Origin: Leptospirillum sp. | GTDB lineage: Bacteria; Nitrospirota; Leptospirillia; Leptospirillales; Leptospirillaceae | NCBI GenBank assembly: GCA_027343785.1 | Contig: DAHWKF010000109.1 | Location: 1 to 43,768 of the forward strand | Direction: 5' to 3' | DNA length: 43,768 bases | Shown here: positions 26,839 to 35,750 of the stretch, one piece after another | How positions within the stretch are numbered: position 1 is the first letter of the stretch | Layout of the letters: every line of letters begins with the position of its first letter | Position numbers and translations under genes: made by a program | Notes under the pieces: model-generated | What the model was told of the DNA's origin: nothing | Seen by the model: only the letters and a program-made list of their open reading frames with translations | Databases searched by the model: none

Positions 26839-27900
26839 TTGACGATCTCTGAAATGATGGACGATGCCGTCCGAAACGGCATCTTTCCCGGAGGCGTCGT
26901 CCTCTGGGGAACACCACAACACATCCGGGAAGAGGTGGCGGCGGGAATGACCCGCACCGACGATCCGGGAGCCCCTCCCGTCACCTCCGGGACGCTGTTC
27001 GACCTCGCCAGCCTGACGAAACCCCTCGCGACGGCATCGATCGCGCTTTTGCTCGCAAACGGGGGAGACCTTGATCTCGAGGCCCCCCTGGGGGAGTATC
27101 TTCCCCCCGCCCGCAAAACAAGACTGGAAAACGTGCCTTTCCACCGCCTATTGTCCCATTCGAGCGGCCTTGCGGGGTGGGCGCCCCTCTACCGGGATTG
27201 TCCCGCCGCTCCCGGTTCGCGGGAGTTTCTCCTGGAGGCCATCCTCGCCCACCCCCTCGCATATCCCCCCGGAACCCGCTCGGAATACAGCGATTTCGGG
27301 TATATCCTGGCAGGATGGATCCTCGAGTCCCTCGGAAAGGACCGGCTGGACAGGCTGTTCGACAAATGCATCCGATATCCCCTGGATGTGCGGGACGCGG
27401 GGTTCAATCCGACCGCGCCGGACTCTCCGCTCTCCGGTCGGGTCTTTGCCGCGACCGAACCGCCCGAAGAAGGTGAACCTCCGCTCTCGGGCGTCGTCCA
27501 TGACGAACACGCCCGGCTGCTGGGAGGAATCGCCGGACACGCCGGCCTCTTCGCCACCGCCCGGGCCGTCTGGGAGCTCGCCCGCCCGTGGGCCGGAGAA
27601 GGGGATTTATTTCCGGGAGGGTGGCTGGACCGTTTCAGGACAAGACAGGAAGGAACCCCCTGGACGCTCGGATGGGACACCCCCACCCCCGGTTCCTCTT
27701 CGGGACGATTGTTCTCACCCTATTCGATCGGACATCTGGGTTATACGGGCACATCCCTGTGGATGGATCTTGATCGCCGGATCATCATAATCCTTTTGAC
27801 CCACCGGGTGCATCCCACCCGCACGAACAACCGGATCCGGGAATTCCGGCCCCTCATTCACAACCGGATCATGGAAGAGGCTATTTCCCGGTTTTCCTGA
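26839..27900 (+). CDS. Serine hydrolase of the beta-lactamase (class C-like) fold
   Basis: The SxxK motif is SLTK at 58-61, the second motif is YSD at 150-152 in place of the usual YxN, and HLGYTGTSLWMD matches the final KTG/HxG region. The 353-residue protein has no clear signal peptide, so it may be cytoplasmic. Family members include esterases and peptidases, so antibiotic resistance should not be assumed. The start is a TTG at 26839 with AGGAG 7 bases upstream. Its last 43 bases overlap the antisense end of hpnC. Confidence 0.82.
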   Translation: MTISEMMDDAVRNGIFPGGVVLWGTPQHIREEVAAGMTRTDDPGAPPVTSGTLFDLASLTKPLATASIALLLANGGDLDLEAPLGEYLPPARKTRLENVPFHRLLSHSSGLAGWAPLYRDCPAAPGSREFLLEAILAHPLAYPPGTRSEYSDFGYILAGWILESLGKDRLDRLFDKCIRYPLDVRDAGFNPTAPDSPLSGRVFAATEPPEEGEPPLSGVVHDEHARLLGGIAGHAGLFATARAVWELARPWAGEGDLFPGGWLDRFRTRQEGTPWTLGWDTPTPGSSSGRLFSPYSIGHLGYTGTSLWMDLDRRIIIILLTHRVHPTRTNNRIREFRPLIHNRIMEEAISRFS

Positions 27901-28811
27901 CGTTCCGCCCCACCAAAGACCCGGGCCCCCTCCTGAAAGAGCGGGTCCGCCTCATCATGCCGCGGGAAGCGCCACATTCCCGTGAAAACCCGGAGCCCTT
28001 CGGTGATCCAGTTTACACGTCCCAGCACAGGCCTGGCCGTCAGCGAGCGGCCGGGACGGGTGCCCATATCCAGAATCCGGATTCCTCCGGCCAGAACGAG
28101 GGCAATCTCCAGGGAAAGCCGCCCCGACAAACGGGAAGGCAATTCACGGCCGGAGCCAAAAAGACCCATCGTATATGAACGCAGCCGCCTTTTCAGTTCC
28201 TCATGCCGTCCGTCGTTCGGCGCATACAGGGTCGTTTCATCGAGACCGGCCGCCGCGAGTTCCGAAAGAGGGACATAAATCCGGCCCTTATCACGGTCGA
28301 CGCCGATATCCTGCCAGAAGTTTGCCAGTTGCAACGCCGTGCAAATCCCGTCCGACATCCTGAGCCGCTCTTCGTCCCGGTATCCGTGGATCCACAGGAG
28401 AAGGCGGCCGACAGGGTTGGCCGACAGACGGGAATAGGTGATCAGATCGTTAAAGGTCGGATGGCGAACGATGGTCCGGTCACGTTCGAACGCCATGATC
28501 AGGTTGTCGAGCCATTGCACGGGGATATCAAAGCGGACGATCACGTCGTGCAGTGCGCGGAAAACAAAATGGTCGACGGGCGCATCCCGGCTCCGGTAAA
28601 GCAGTTCCCTCCACCCGGCAAGAAGCTCCAGCGAACGGACGGTGTCCGGTTCTTCATCTCCGAAGTCATCGGCACAACGGGCAAAGGCATAAATGACGGA
28701 GATCGCCGGACGGGTTTTTGCGGGAAGAAGAACAGATGCGACCGGAAAGTTCTCGTAATGCGACCGGGTCAGTTCCATGCACCGGCGGTAGGATTCCTCC
28801 AGAGTGATCAA
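27858..28811 (-). CDS. hpnC: Squalene synthase HpnC
   Basis: In the hopanoid route HpnC rearranges hydroxysqualene intermediates made by HpnD into hydroxysqualene, which HpnE reduces. The aspartate-rich CADDFGDEEPD lies near residue 47 and the second site NFWQDIGVDRDKGRIYVP near 165. At 317 residues the length is normal. It starts with TTG overlapping the hpnE stop as TTGA. It is the last gene of hpnD-hpnE-hpnC. No squalene-hopene cyclase gene is in this window. Confidence 0.92.
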   Translation of the reverse strand: MITLEESYRRCMELTRSHYENFPVASVLLPAKTRPAISVIYAFARCADDFGDEEPDTVRSLELLAGWRELLYRSRDAPVDHFVFRALHDVIVRFDIPVQWLDNLIMAFERDRTIVRHPTFNDLITYSRLSANPVGRLLLWIHGYRDEERLRMSDGICTALQLANFWQDIGVDRDKGRIYVPLSELAAAGLDETTLYAPNDGRHEELKRRLRSYTMGLFGSGRELPSRLSGRLSLEIALVLAGGIRILDMGTRPGRSLTARPVLGRVNWITEGLRVFTGMWRFPRHDEADPLFQEGARVFGGAERQENREIASSMIRL

Positions 28812-30289
28812 CGAACCCCCTCTCCTCTTGCTCTTGGACCGGATGTCCGTTCCTCGATCGTCCGCCTTTCCAGACGGATCTCCACCTCTGACGCCGCACG
28901 GAATCCGGATCGGACCGCCGCCTCCATCGTGGCGGGCAATCCCGTATCCCCCATGTCACCCGCAACCCAGAGGTTGGAAAGGAACGACTGGGGCTGGGGA
29001 CGCCAGACTCCCTGGCCGGGAGGAAAAACCGGGGTCGCGTAACGCTCCCGGATCACCCGCGCAAAAGACAGTTTCTTTTTGGAGCCTCCGGGCGCGAGAC
29101 GCTGTACCGTCGAAACCGCCATCTCCATCAGGGTGTCATCCCCTTCTTCCAGGAGCTCTTCCGCACCCGAAGAGACGCACGACAGCATCCTGGCGGGATA
29201 AAATTCGCTGTTTGGACTGGAATAGCTGAAATCGACCAGCGTCCTCTCCCGTGGAACGGCCGGAAGGGCCCGGCCCATCATCAGGTCCCTGTTGAAGACC
29301 CAGTGCATCGGGCTTTCCGAGAATCCGGTGATCATCGGAGCGGCTACGGGGTCGCGAAACCAGAGGTGGACGGAAACAATGGGGGAAGGACGGGACAGGC
29401 GCTCGACATTCTGGATCAGGGGATCATTGATCCGTTCCATCGGAAAAAGATCTTCGAAAGACCAGGGGGGAACGGCCATGATGACATGGTCTTCCGGACC
29501 CATGGCCACCGCCTCTTTTCCGGCCAGCATCCCGGATATGCGGTTTCGTTCGATCTTCAACCGGGAAACCGGCGTCTGGCACCGGATATCGACGCCCCGC
29601 TTGGACAGCAGACGGACGGCGGGCTCCGCGATCAGGGAGGCGAGCGGAACCGTATTGTACCCCAGTGTTTTCGGACCCGAAGCGGAAAAAAGGGACTCCT
29701 TCAGGACCGTCACCAGAAGGGCCGCGCTGACCCGGTCCGACGGCAGGTTGGTCGCCGAAACGATCAGGAGCTCCCAGAACTTGTCGATGGCTTCGGACGT
29801 CTGCCCGTTATTCCGGAGGAATGTCCGGGCGTCCAGATGGTCGACGGACGATTCCCGGTCGGGCAAAGCGCGGCCGATCCGCAACATGGAGAGGCGCGAC
29901 AGGAGGGAAAGACCCGGAAACTTCATGATGCCCGAAAGAAGACCCATCTGTCCGTTGTGGAGGGGCAACTCCAGGAAGGAAAGCTTCCCTTTCCGGTCCA
30001 TCAGGTATAGCGAAAGGGGATCGAGGAAAGAGAGCTGATCTTCAGTACCCAGAGTGCGAAGAAGGGCCCGGGTCGACACATAACCGTCCATGAACAGGTG
30101 CTGGCCGGTATCATGGGTCAATCCGTCATGGGACTCGCGGTAGGAGGAGGTCCGTCCACCCAGTCGGGGGCGGGCTTCCAGAAGAACCACCTTGCGGGGG
30201 CGGCCACCTCCGCGGGAAAGGAACTCCGCACAGGCGATTCCGGACAAGCCTCCTCCGACAACATACAGGACCGGACGGTCGTCAGCCAT
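28808..30289 (-). CDS. hpnE: Squalene-associated FAD-dependent desaturase HpnE
   Basis: HpnE is a phytoene-desaturase-like flavoprotein in the HpnCDE route from farnesyl diphosphate to squalene. The FAD site reads YVVGGGLSGIACAEFLSRG, then LEARPRLGGRTSSY, with the closing NLWVAGDMGDTGLPATMEAAVRSG near residue 450. The 493-residue length is a little above usual. It starts by overlapping hpnD by 8 bases and passes to hpnC by four, so the three are translated together. Confidence 0.93.
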   Translation of the reverse strand: MADDRPVLYVVGGGLSGIACAEFLSRGGGRPRKVVLLEARPRLGGRTSSYRESHDGLTHDTGQHLFMDGYVSTRALLRTLGTEDQLSFLDPLSLYLMDRKGKLSFLELPLHNGQMGLLSGIMKFPGLSLLSRLSMLRIGRALPDRESSVDHLDARTFLRNNGQTSEAIDKFWELLIVSATNLPSDRVSAALLVTVLKESLFSASGPKTLGYNTVPLASLIAEPAVRLLSKRGVDIRCQTPVSRLKIERNRISGMLAGKEAVAMGPEDHVIMAVPPWSFEDLFPMERINDPLIQNVERLSRPSPIVSVHLWFRDPVAAPMITGFSESPMHWVFNRDLMMGRALPAVPRERTLVDFSYSSPNSEFYPARMLSCVSSGAEELLEEGDDTLMEMAVSTVQRLAPGGSKKKLSFARVIRERYATPVFPPGQGVWRPQPQSFLSNLWVAGDMGDTGLPATMEAAVRSGFRAASEVEIRLERRTIEERTSGPRARGEGVR

Positions 30290-31262
30290 CTCCGGGCTTC
30301 CCGGAAGAAGGGCGACCGGAGGTCCGGTCCAGGCGAGAGGCCATCCAGAAACGCATCAGAAGCCATCCCTTCCGGACCGGGCCCAGACGGATCCGACGAC
30401 GGTAAACATCAAACCCCGCCTCCCGGATTTTTCTATGGATATCCCGGTAGAACGTCTCCATGACCCGTGCCGCCTGCATGATCCTCCATTTTTCCGGATC
30501 CGACAACATCTCCCGGGCCTTCCGGTAATCGGATTCGGACCGTTCCCAGACTTCGTCCAGAAGACGAATGAATCCCGGATGGAGGTTTCCTTCCAGGACG
30601 TCCTTCTCTGCCACGCCATGATGGCGCATCCTGTCAGCGGGGAGGTAGATCCGGTTTCTTTGGGCGTCGTTCTTCAGGTCTCTCAGGATGTTGGTCAGCT
30701 GGAAGGCCTCCCCCAGACGGTCGGCGTACGCTCCGAGGCTGTCGATCTTCCCTCCGAAGATCGGTATGCAGACGCGTCCCACGGCGCCCGCGGCGAGATA
30801 GCAATACCGCTCGAGAGCCTCCGTGTCCGCAATCCTCACCGGATGGAGATCCGCCTCCATTCCGGAAATGATCTCCCGGAAAAGGGACAGGGGTATGGCC
30901 CGCCGCTGGACCAGACTCCGCAGATCCTTCCCCAGCGGATGCGGAAAAGCGGAGGGGAGGGAGTCGCCGGAAAAGTAGTCCTGCCACAGTCCAAGGCGGC
31001 TCCTGGCCAGATCCTTGTCGGCTGTCTCATCGACGATGTCATCGACCACCCGGCAGAAGAGGTAGAATGTCTCGAGATCTTTCCGGGCTTCAGAATCAAG
31101 GAAGCGAAAAGCCAGGGAAAAATTGCTTTCCCGGATTCCTTCGCGGGCCTTGCTGAATCCGGCAAGATCCAGGACCTGACTGTCGGGATAATGGATTTTC
31201 CGGATTTCTCGCTCTTTTTCGGGAAGTTCAATCCTGACATCCATGACAGCAAATGCTAGCAT
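30282..31262 (-). CDS. hpnD: Squalene synthase-like HpnD (presqualene diphosphate synthase)
   Basis: It condenses two farnesyl diphosphates to presqualene diphosphate. The motifs are CRVVDDIVDETADKD near residue 60 and QLTNILRDLKNDAQRNRIYLP near 185. The length of 326 residues is somewhat long, with an N-terminal lead of about 30 residues. The ATG at 31262 is chosen because GGAAAGG lies close upstream; a second ATG six codons later lacks a site. It is the first gene of the operon and divergent from the creatininase-family gene, with 163 bases between. Confidence 0.92.
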   Translation of the reverse strand: MLAFAVMDVRIELPEKEREIRKIHYPDSQVLDLAGFSKAREGIRESNFSLAFRFLDSEARKDLETFYLFCRVVDDIVDETADKDLARSRLGLWQDYFSGDSLPSAFPHPLGKDLRSLVQRRAIPLSLFREIISGMEADLHPVRIADTEALERYCYLAAGAVGRVCIPIFGGKIDSLGAYADRLGEAFQLTNILRDLKNDAQRNRIYLPADRMRHHGVAEKDVLEGNLHPGFIRLLDEVWERSESDYRKAREMLSDPEKWRIMQAARVMETFYRDIHRKIREAGFDVYRRRIRLGPVRKGWLLMRFWMASRLDRTSGRPSSGKPGDG

Positions 31263-31425
31263 GACCTTTCCTTTTCTGACAAATCCAAAACGCTCCGTAT
31301 TTTTTGTCGCGCGTCCGCCCATGCCCCCCGGGGGACACCGGGCATACCGGCAAAAAGACGCCTGTAGAGGGAAAGGACGGGATCTGGTAAGATGAAAAAG
31401 TCCTGCCCCACGATAAGGAGTGACG

Positions 31426-32160
31426 ATGCAAGTTGCCCACAAAAACTGGCCGCATGTCGAACAATACCTCCGGCACAAGTCTGCGCTGATCATTCCGATC
31501 GGAAGCACGGAGCAGCATGGACCCAACGGCCTGATCGGGACAGATCATCTCGTCGCCGAATCCCTGGCCCGCAAGGTCGGGGAAGAGAACGGAATTCTGG
31601 TCGCTCCCACGCTGGCCTATGGGATGTCGCACCACCACCTGGCCTTTCCGGGTTCGGCCTCCCTCTCGCCCGACACGCTCATCCGGGTCATCCGGGACGT
31701 CGTGACCAGCTTTGCCCGGAACGGATTTTCCCGATTCTTCTTCATCAACGGCCACGGAGGGAATGTCAGCTCGATCCAGGCGGCTTTTTCGGACATCCTC
31801 CTGGATCACCCCAAAATTCGCCTCCAGCTGGCCTCCTGGTGGCTGCTGCCCGAAGTCACGGAGCAGGAAAAGATCTTCTTCGGCCAGGAAAACGGGCATC
31901 ACGCCACCTGCGGGGAAGTTTCCGTCACGTGGCACCTGTATCCCGAAGACGAAACCCCGATCAAGCCCGGCGTCGCTCCGGATCCGGAAACGGAATGGCC
32001 GGTGGGTCCGGATCGCTACAGGGTCCTCTTTCCCGACGGGCGGATGGGATCAAACCCGTCCCTGTCTACCGGAGAAAAAGGACGCGTCCTGTTCGAAATC
32101 GCCCAAAAAGCCCTGACGGATCGTCTTCTGAAATTCCTGGCACGGGACGGATCATCCTGA
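31426..32160 (+). CDS. Creatininase family amidohydrolase
   Basis: This metal-dependent amidohydrolase has GSTEQHGPNGLIGTD near residue 27, HHHLAFPGSASL near 70, FINGHGGNVSS near 108 and the GHHATCGEVSV block near 160. The 244-residue length is normal. The ATG at 31426 has AAGGAG at good spacing; the GTG two codons earlier is rejected. The family includes creatininase, MftE-like peptidases and others, so the substrate is not known. It heads a plus-strand operon with a ParA gene 19 bases downstream. Confidence 0.88.
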   Translation: MQVAHKNWPHVEQYLRHKSALIIPIGSTEQHGPNGLIGTDHLVAESLARKVGEENGILVAPTLAYGMSHHHLAFPGSASLSPDTLIRVIRDVVTSFARNGFSRFFFINGHGGNVSSIQAAFSDILLDHPKIRLQLASWWLLPEVTEQEKIFFGQENGHHATCGEVSVTWHLYPEDETPIKPGVAPDPETEWPVGPDRYRVLFPDGRMGSNPSLSTGEKGRVLFEIAQKALTDRLLKFLARDGSS

Positions 32161-32179
32161 TGGCGAAAGAGGCGCGCCC

Positions 32180-32806
32180 ATGATCATCGTTGTCGCCAAC
32201 CAGAAGGGGGGATGCGGGAAGACGACCACGGCGGTCAACCTGGCCGGAGCCCTCGCGTCCCGGGGAAAAGACGTGATTCTGGTCGACTCGGACCCCCAGG
32301 GCTCCGCCATGAAGTGGCGTTCCCTGGCGAACGGATCCTTTCCCGTCCCAGTCGTTTCTATCCCGAAGCCCGTCCTGGACCAGGATCTCCCGCAACTGGA
32401 CCGCAAATACGCCTATGTTGTGGCAGACACGCCTCCCGGAATGGAAGAGATCACCCGAAGCGCGCTGGTCTGCGCGCACCTGGCGATCATCCCCATGCAA
32501 CCCAGCCCCCTTGACCTCTGGTCGGGAACGGACATCGTGGCCCTGATCCGCCGGGCGGAAATGATCAACCCCCATCTCAAGACGTGGCTCCTGCTGAACC
32601 GGAAAATCCAGGGAACGCGCCTGGGTAAGGAGTCTCTCGAAGCCTTGAAGGAATTCCCCTACCCCATCCTCAAGACGGAAGTCCACCAGAAAATCATTCT
32701 GGCGGAAGCGATCATGCATGGGCAAACGATCTCCCAGGTGGCGCCGGACAGTCCGTCCGCGAGGGAGTTCCATGCCCTGTCCGTCGAGATCGTTCCGGAG
32801 ACCTGA
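32180..32806 (+). CDS. ParA-family partition ATPase, orphan
   Basis: This 208-residue deviant-Walker ATPase has NQKGGCGKTTTAVNLAGAL at the N-terminus, VDSDPQGS and DTPPGMEE. ParA proteins position cargo by ATP-dependent binding to nucleoid DNA. It is small, lacking the N-terminal helix-turn-helix of chromosomal Soj. That fits the ParF-like or plasmid/ICE type, often paired with a ribbon-helix-helix partner, and such a gene follows directly. No parS-like repeat was found next to it. The chromosome's own ParA-ParB pair is not in the window. Its cargo is unknown. Confidence 0.88.
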   Translation: MIIVVANQKGGCGKTTTAVNLAGALASRGKDVILVDSDPQGSAMKWRSLANGSFPVPVVSIPKPVLDQDLPQLDRKYAYVVADTPPGMEEITRSALVCAHLAIIPMQPSPLDLWSGTDIVALIRRAEMINPHLKTWLLLNRKIQGTRLGKESLEALKEFPYPILKTEVHQKIILAEAIMHGQTISQVAPDSPSAREFHALSVEIVPET

Positions 32807-32807
32807 G

Positions 32808-33074
32808 ATGAAACCGCGGCCGACCCTCAAGGAAGTTATCCGGACATCCGAGGTGGAATCGTTCATCCGGGAAGGGAAAACCCCTCCACCTGCATCGCCC
32901 GATCCGGACCACATCCGCGTCACGCTCGATCTTCCCAAAGAACTTCACGATGCGCTCCAGGTTGTGCTGGAATCCCGTTCCCTGACACTGGATCAGGCTC
33001 TCCGCGAGATGCTGGTCGAATACATCATGAAGGACTGGGACTGGAAGGAGGACTCCCCGTCGCCCCCCGGCTGA
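32808..33074 (+). CDS. Small probable ribbon-helix-helix partner of ParA
   Basis: This 88-residue protein starts with an ATG one base after the parA stop. Its C-terminal half, HIRVTLDLPKELHDALQVVL followed by LTLDQALREMLVEYI, is a strand-helix-helix pattern like ribbon-helix-helix DNA-binding proteins such as ParG. The N-terminal half (TLKEVIRTSEVESFIREGK) is basic and probably flexible, as in ParG-type partners that stimulate ParA. No enzyme motif is visible. The stop is overlapped by the start of the LD-carboxypeptidase. Confidence 0.7.
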   Translation: MKPRPTLKEVIRTSEVESFIREGKTPPPASPDPDHIRVTLDLPKELHDALQVVLESRSLTLDQALREMLVEYIMKDWDWKEDSPSPPG

Positions 33075-34000
33075 AACCCCGACGACCCCTGAAAAGGGGA
33101 GACCGCCTCACCCTGATATCAACCAGTCTTTGGGGAGACCCTGACAGCTATCCGGACGCGCTCTCCCTCCTGAGAGAAAAGGGCCTGGAAGTCGTCAACG
33201 GCGATCCGGCCCCTCCCCGGAGTGGACCGTTCTCCGCGGACGACCGGTCCCGTTCCGAAGCTTTTTTCCGGGCCCTTTCGGACGGATCTTCGGACGCCGT
33301 CCTTTCGACCCGCGGCGGATACGGAGCCATCCGCCTGCTTCCCCACCTTGACCTGTGCCCCTGGAACAGCCGTCCCCTTCCCCTCTGGACAGGATTCTCG
33401 GACGCAACGAACCTGCACGTCTATCTGTGGAACCGGCTGAACGCGGTGACATTTCATGGGCCCCACCTGCGCGGGCTGGGAAGTTCGCCGGAAAGTTTCC
33501 GCTGGTTCTGGGAGATGGTTTCGGGGGAAAAAACAGCGGGATCAGCTCTCCCGCTGGGAATGGCGGAGGTCATCCGTCCCGGCTCGGTCCAGGGGAGGCT
33601 GTTCGGAGGAAATCTGGAAACGCTGGCTCACATGGCAGGCACCCGGTGGTTTCCGGATCTGAAGGGCGCCATTCTTCTGCTGGAGGATGTCGACGAACCT
33701 CTCTACGCGATCGACCGGGCCTTCTCCCAGCTGGCTCACATGGGTGTGTTTTCCGCGATTGCCGGATTGATCCTGGGCCCTTTTTCAGGCCGGTCTCCCC
33801 GTGAAGACGATCCGGCGAACAATGTGGTTGAGCTTCTTGAAACCCACTGTCCACGGGATATACCGATTCTCAGCTCATCCTTGCCGGGCCATGACCTGCC
33901 CATGGCAACCTGGCCCATGAACGTGGATGTCCGCATGATTGCCTCCGCTTCGCGAGAGGCATCCCTTGTCCTCGCGGAATCGCCTTTTCAGGAAACCTGA
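33071..34000 (+). CDS. ldcA: LD-carboxypeptidase (S66 family), apparent CTG start
   Basis: This serine peptidase removes the terminal D-alanine from peptidoglycan tetrapeptides in recycling. It has STRGGYGAIRLLPHLD, the nucleophile in GFSDATNLHVYL, the Glu in LLLEDVDEPLYAIDRAF and the closing LPGHDLPM. No ATG, GTG or TTG occurs in frame before base 33446, which is far inside the protein. The CTG at 33071 overlaps the preceding stop as CTGA and gives KPRRPLKRGDRLTLIST, the expected N-terminus. At 309 residues the length is then normal. A strong AAGGAGG lies at 33045-33051, more suited to a start near 33059, where the codon is GTC. Confidence 0.85.
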   Translation: MKPRRPLKRGDRLTLISTSLWGDPDSYPDALSLLREKGLEVVNGDPAPPRSGPFSADDRSRSEAFFRALSDGSSDAVLSTRGGYGAIRLLPHLDLCPWNSRPLPLWTGFSDATNLHVYLWNRLNAVTFHGPHLRGLGSSPESFRWFWEMVSGEKTAGSALPLGMAEVIRPGSVQGRLFGGNLETLAHMAGTRWFPDLKGAILLLEDVDEPLYAIDRAFSQLAHMGVFSAIAGLILGPFSGRSPREDDPANNVVELLETHCPRDIPILSSSLPGHDLPMATWPMNVDVRMIASASREASLVLAESPFQET

Positions 34001-34007
34001 ACTGCCT

Positions 34008-35633
34008 TCAGGGTACCTCTTCACCCCGCGTACCGGCCGTCCCGACCCCGGCTCCCATCAGGGAAATAATCCGTCCTCCCGGCAGAAAAAGCGTGTGTCG
34101 TGTGTCGAGGGGGTGAACCATCAGGCTTCGCGGCTGCATGTTCACGAGATCGATCGATCCGACCAGGTTGCCGATCGCGAGCATACCGTGGCGGTAGGCG
34201 ATCTGGACCGGATCAAGACCCACCTCCCTGGCATCGTTCGGGACCGTCCCCACCACGGGAGAACGGGCCGAGTTGCCGGCGACGAGCACAATACGTCCGG
34301 GAAGAAGGGTGATGGCTCTCCGGCTGGAAGTCTTCGAAGGAAACGGCAGGAAGACGGGTTTTCGGCTGACATTCATGGCCAGAACCCGACCCGCTCCCAT
34401 CGAATGATCCACGTCCGCCAGGAAGAGAATCCCTTTCCGGCTGATCGCAAGACTTTTGGGACGGATGCTGACCCAGGCAGCCGGTTCCGGTTGATGTCCG
34501 ACCACATCGTTGCCGTTTCCCGAAATCGCCACGATCTCTCCCGGATCCAGGGCGTGCATCTGGTTGGGGTCCCGTGCGTCCGCCGCCACCTGGAGATGGT
34601 CCCGGGAGATGTTGATTTCGTCGATGGTCCCTCCCGAGTCTGCCACAAACAGATGGTGGTGGTGAACGGCGATCGAGGTGGGGCTCAGGTTGACATCCAG
34701 GGCGGAGCGGGGTATTCCATCGACCTCCGCCTTTTCCTCTCCCATCCCGGCGACGGCGACGACCATCCCTGTCGGAACCTTGAGCCAGCGGGCCTCGCCA
34801 TTATGGGAAACCGGAATTTCCACAGGAGACGGTGACTCGTTCAGGAAGTAGATGCGACCCAGTTCGCCGGCAATATAGATCCGGCCATGGTCTTCCGCGA
34901 TGGCGACAGGACTGAAATGACAGGAAAACGCGTCGACCGGAGAATCCCCGGGCAATTTGTCCCCCCCACCGGCAATCACGGACAGCATCCCCGGTTTCAG
35001 CGTCAAAGGGGCGGCCAGCCCCAGCTTTCCACTCGGCAGTCCCGACCGCTGGATCATCCGCGTGACATGGCCACGGAGGGCTCCCGTGTTTCCCAACGGC
35101 GGGATTTCGTAAATCTTCTGGTCTGTCAGGGACAGGTTGACGGCATCGACGGTCCCGTTACCATCCGCCACGAAAACAAGACCGTTAGATGAAGCCATGC
35201 CCAGAGCATTCAGCCCCACACTGATGGCGGGTGCCGGAACAATATTGGGAAGGGGAGCCGTATGGCTGTTCCCCGCGACAACAACCGCCTGACCGGGTTG
35301 TACCGGAATCGATCCACCGTTCCGGGCATCCGGGAGTGTCACCGGTTGTCCGGTCACATTCAGGACGATGATATTGTGCCGGGCGTCAGAGACAAGAATC
35401 GTGTTTTGCAGAAACCCGATGGACACGGTCTCGATATCCAGCTGGTTGCCATACTGGGGGGTGGTGCTGGGGTAAAAACGATGGGCCCGCGAATCCGCCA
35501 ATACCTCTGTGGGAACGGGCCCTGCCAGAGCGGTCAAGAACACTGCCTGGCACAACATCAGAAGGGAAATCCCTTTTCCCCACCCCCATATCCCGATTTT
35601 TTCTTCCTGATTCAATCCTTCCCCTTTTCTCAT
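34008..35633 (-). CDS. Secreted protein with six internal repeats, probable beta-propeller
   Basis: The 541-residue protein has an N-terminal hydrophobic signal segment (ISLLMLCQAVFLTALAG). Six repeats each contain a strand run like SIAVHHHHLFVADSGGTIDEINIS, followed by a PG..V..AGNG-type turn. The turns are QPGQAVVVAGNS, KPGMLSVIAGGG, PTGMVVAVAGMG, DPGEIVAISGNG, LPGRIVLVAGNS and PGGRIISLMGAG. This points to a six-bladed NHL-like propeller. No catalytic residues are seen. The start ATG at 35633 is tentative. It is divergent from the gene at 35751. Confidence 0.8.
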   Translation of the reverse strand: MRKGEGLNQEEKIGIWGWGKGISLLMLCQAVFLTALAGPVPTEVLADSRAHRFYPSTTPQYGNQLDIETVSIGFLQNTILVSDARHNIIVLNVTGQPVTLPDARNGGSIPVQPGQAVVVAGNSHTAPLPNIVPAPAISVGLNALGMASSNGLVFVADGNGTVDAVNLSLTDQKIYEIPPLGNTGALRGHVTRMIQRSGLPSGKLGLAAPLTLKPGMLSVIAGGGDKLPGDSPVDAFSCHFSPVAIAEDHGRIYIAGELGRIYFLNESPSPVEIPVSHNGEARWLKVPTGMVVAVAGMGEEKAEVDGIPRSALDVNLSPTSIAVHHHHLFVADSGGTIDEINISRDHLQVAADARDPNQMHALDPGEIVAISGNGNDVVGHQPEPAAWVSIRPKSLAISRKGILFLADVDHSMGAGRVLAMNVSRKPVFLPFPSKTSSRRAITLLPGRIVLVAGNSARSPVVGTVPNDAREVGLDPVQIAYRHGMLAIGNLVGSIDLVNMQPRSLMVHPLDTRHTLFLPGGRIISLMGAGVGTAGTRGEEVP

Positions 35634-35666
35634 TAGGTGTTTCCCCGATTCCCCGGGACGTGACAT

Positions 35667-35696
35667 TTCACAGTTCTCCGCCATCTGGATTACAAT
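35667..35696 (+). promoter_or_regulatory. Sigma-70-like promoter for the small membrane protein gene
   Basis: TTCACA (35667-35672) and TACAAT (35691-35696) match the -35 and -10 consensus at five of six positions each, with an 18-base spacer. The start of the gene at 35751 lies about 50 bases further on. Found by eye, untested. Confidence 0.6.
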
Positions 35697-35750
35697 GGCA
35701 GCAACACTTCTTGAATCCGGACACCTATCAGCACCGACAGGAGTCAGCCC

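Noticed and set aside
26839..27900. Antibiotic resistance beta-lactamase
   Set aside because: YSD replaces YxN and no clear signal peptide is seen; the fold also covers esterases and peptidases.
31323..31350. GC-rich palindromic stretch between hpnD and the creatininase-family gene
   Set aside because: It has no following T run, so it is not called a terminator; the two genes are divergent anyway.
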